From Thalassotalea marina (GTDB lineage: Bacteria > Pseudomonadota > Gammaproteobacteria > Enterobacterales > Alteromonadaceae), in the NCBI RefSeq assembly GCF_014656435.1, contig NZ_BNCK01000002.1:365475-429474 (forward strand): DNA of 64,000 nucleotides, given 5' to 3'. Made by a program: the position numbers and the translations under genes. Below the pieces are notes generated by a model that worked only from the letters and a program-made list of their open reading frames with translations, was not told the origin of the DNA and searched no databases. Positions 62,534 to 64,000 of the stretch are shown here, piece after piece (the stretch's first letter is position 1; every line of letters starts with the position of its first letter).

Positions 62534-64000
62534 TTGAAAAACCTACAATGTATTGTACTTGTTTTTGGCTTTATTTTGTCGGTGAGCACCATGGCATCTG
62601 CACTTAGAATTGCTGGGCCACATAGTGAACGTGTTCATCAAACAACAATAAAAGCTAGTCTCGATGTCGAATCACATCGTGTGACCGCAGAAATGAACTT
62701 GAAGTGGAAGAATACCACTAATGATACCCTTCACGAGATCCCGTTTCATTTATACCTGAACGCATTTTCTTCCACTGATACTGTTTTTATGCGTGAAAGT
62801 GGCGGAGGACAATTGCGTGGTGATAAAAGGGAAGGTGATGATAAGGAAAACTTTGGCTATGTCATTGTTACTAAACTGTCTAATGCTCAAGGTAAAGACT
62901 TACTTGCTAACTGGCAAATGGACAACAGTGTCGCAACACTTTCTCTTTCTGAGCCTCTCGAGTCAGGCCAGACAATAGAATTTAACATGTCGTTTACGAG
63001 CCAACTGCCCAAAGTGTTTGCACGAAGTGGTCATAATGGAGATACCTTTAACTTTGTTGCGCAGTGGTTCCCAAAGCCTAGTGTTTACATCAATGGTAAA
63101 TGGGTTAACCATCGATATCATGCACATAGCGAGTTTTTTGCCGATTTTGGTAGCTATGACGTTACTTTGACTGTTCCTACTGACTATGTTGTTGGAGCTA
63201 CGGGGTTTTTAGCTGATAAGCAACAAGAAGGTGATTTAACTAGGCATCATTATGTTGCCGAAGATGTTCACGACTTTGTTTGGACCGCAGATAAAAACTT
63301 TGCCGAAGCTAACCAACAATGGCAAGGCATTAACATTCGACTACTTTATCAAGAACCTCTGGATGAAAAGTCGATACAAAACCAGTTTGATGCAGCTATT
63401 GCTTCTTTTGAGTGGTTTGAAAAGTATGTTGGTGCTTATCCTTATTCAACGATGACATTGGTTCAACCGCCTGAAGATGCTAGTGGAGCTGGCGGTATGG
63501 AGTATCCAACATTAGTAACAACAATAACTGACTTAGATTACTCGAGTTTTCAACATTCAGCAGCACTCGTTACGATTCATGAGATAGGTCATAACTATTG
63601 GCAGGGAATATTAGCTTCAAATGAATTTGAAGAGTCTTGGATGGACGAGGGTATAAACAGCTATACCGAAGGTAGGATCCTAGCAGAAGCTATGAAGCGA
63701 AAGAATGTCGCTCAGTTTGCTCATTTATCAATTGAGTTACCTATGGTTCACCACGCCTCGACAGCGAGAACGCCAACCTTTGATCCTGTTAACACCAATT
63801 CTTGGAGCTTTATTAATAGTCGTGCCTACGGTACAAACTCTTATTCAAAACCTGCAACTATTCTAAATACTGTTGAACGTGTTTGGGGAGTGGAAAAAGT
63901 AGATCTGCTGTTAACCGCATATTATCAGCAATGGGCCTTCAAACACCCTAATACTAAGAATTTTTTAGATGTCGCTAAAACAATTGACGTTGAAATGGCA
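62534..64000 (+). CDS. M1-family metallopeptidase (partial, cut by window end)
   Basis: The frame starts with TTG at 62534 behind AAAAGGA and runs open to the window end (489 codons). A signal peptide is visible (about 1-24: LQCIVLVFGFILSVSTMASA). The M1 exopeptidase-type motif GGMEY is at 320-324, and the zinc motif HEIGH is at 349-353 with the canonical 18-residue gap to the third ligand in SWMDEG. The mature enzyme is exported. The remaining part lies outside the window. Confidence 0.88.
   Translation, partial: MKNLQCIVLVFGFILSVSTMASALRIAGPHSERVHQTTIKASLDVESHRVTAEMNLKWKNTTNDTLHEIPFHLYLNAFSSTDTVFMRESGGGQLRGDKREGDDKENFGYVIVTKLSNAQGKDLLANWQMDNSVATLSLSEPLESGQTIEFNMSFTSQLPKVFARSGHNGDTFNFVAQWFPKPSVYINGKWVNHRYHAHSEFFADFGSYDVTLTVPTDYVVGATGFLADKQQEGDLTRHHYVAEDVHDFVWTADKNFAEANQQWQGINIRLLYQEPLDEKSIQNQFDAAIASFEWFEKYVGAYPYSTMTLVQPPEDASGAGGMEYPTLVTTITDLDYSSFQHSAALVTIHEIGHNYWQGILASNEFEESWMDEGINSYTEGRILAEAMKRKNVAQFAHLSIELPMVHHASTARTPTFDPVNTNSWSFINSRAYGTNSYSKPATILNTVERVWGVEKVDLLLTAYYQQWAFKHPNTKNFLDVAKTIDVEMA

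Noticed and set aside
1-64000. CRISPR arrays, transposase genes, prophage genes, rRNA and tRNA genes
   Set aside because: None seen by reading; repeats found are short and not array-like, and no transposase or integrase motif appears in any frame read.

Overview
The window is a contiguous, AT-rich stretch of a chromosome from a marine gammaproteobacterium of the order Alteromonadales, most likely a relative of Colwellia or Thalassotalea. The evidence is the conserved order ygfZ / sdhE-ygfX / nadB / rpoE-rseABC / lepA-lepB-rnc-era-recO-pdxJ-acpS / barA / relA-mazG, together with TonB receptors, a secreted M4 protease with PPC domains, a PEP-CTERM protein and CadC-like membrane regulators. The family placement is inference; no rRNA or tRNA genes were seen.

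Layout. 1-5.1 kb: iron and TonB-dependent uptake on the minus strand (a PepSY membrane protein cut by the window edge, a siderophore receptor with a Fur-box-like dyad upstream, and a second receptor). 5.3-25.5 kb: housekeeping genes, including slyD, ygfZ, sdhE, ygfX, nadB, the sigma-E operon with its anti-sigma module, the lepA-to-acpS block, the BarA hybrid kinase, and relA-mazG. The start of mazG is duplicated around a foreign-looking membrane-protein gene. 25.5-27.5 kb: a crotonase gene overlapping an iron-dependent alcohol dehydrogenase gene. 27.8-34.6 kb: M4 metalloprotease, a winged-helix/TPR membrane regulator, and a two-subunit molybdenum hydroxylase. 34.6-42.9 kb: YebC-like protein, LysR regulator, a candidate small RNA, an alpha/beta hydrolase, arfB, a DUF3667 membrane protein, a chemotaxis receptor interrupted by an in-frame stop, a SIMPL protein and a beta-propeller lipoprotein. 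43.0-50.2 kb: a divergent module with a TrmB-type regulator and serine hydrolase on one side, and an ABC ATPase plus a permease fused to an M1-peptidase-like domain on the other. 50.2-53.4 kb: yghU, a solute-binding protein and a MATE transporter. 53.7-59.0 kb: polyamine genes. These are an S-adenosylmethionine decarboxylase of the eukaryotic type, then agmatinase and arginine decarboxylase, with a PEP-CTERM protein between them. 59.1-64 kb: a small secreted protein behind a 9-bp tandem repeat, a CadC-like beta-propeller regulator, and the first 489 codons of an M1 peptidase.

The most interesting items are the eukaryotic-type AdoMet decarboxylase, whose self-processing site and most of whose active-site residues are visible; the ABC permease/M1 fusion with its TrmB regulator and two strong operator-like dyads; the mazG 5' duplication flanking a cargo gene; and a compact promoter-terminator unit that looks like a CU-rich-loop sRNA. 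Together speA and speB make putrescine from arginine through agmatine, and the decarboxylase would supply the aminopropyl donor for spermidine; no aminopropyltransferase gene lies in the window.
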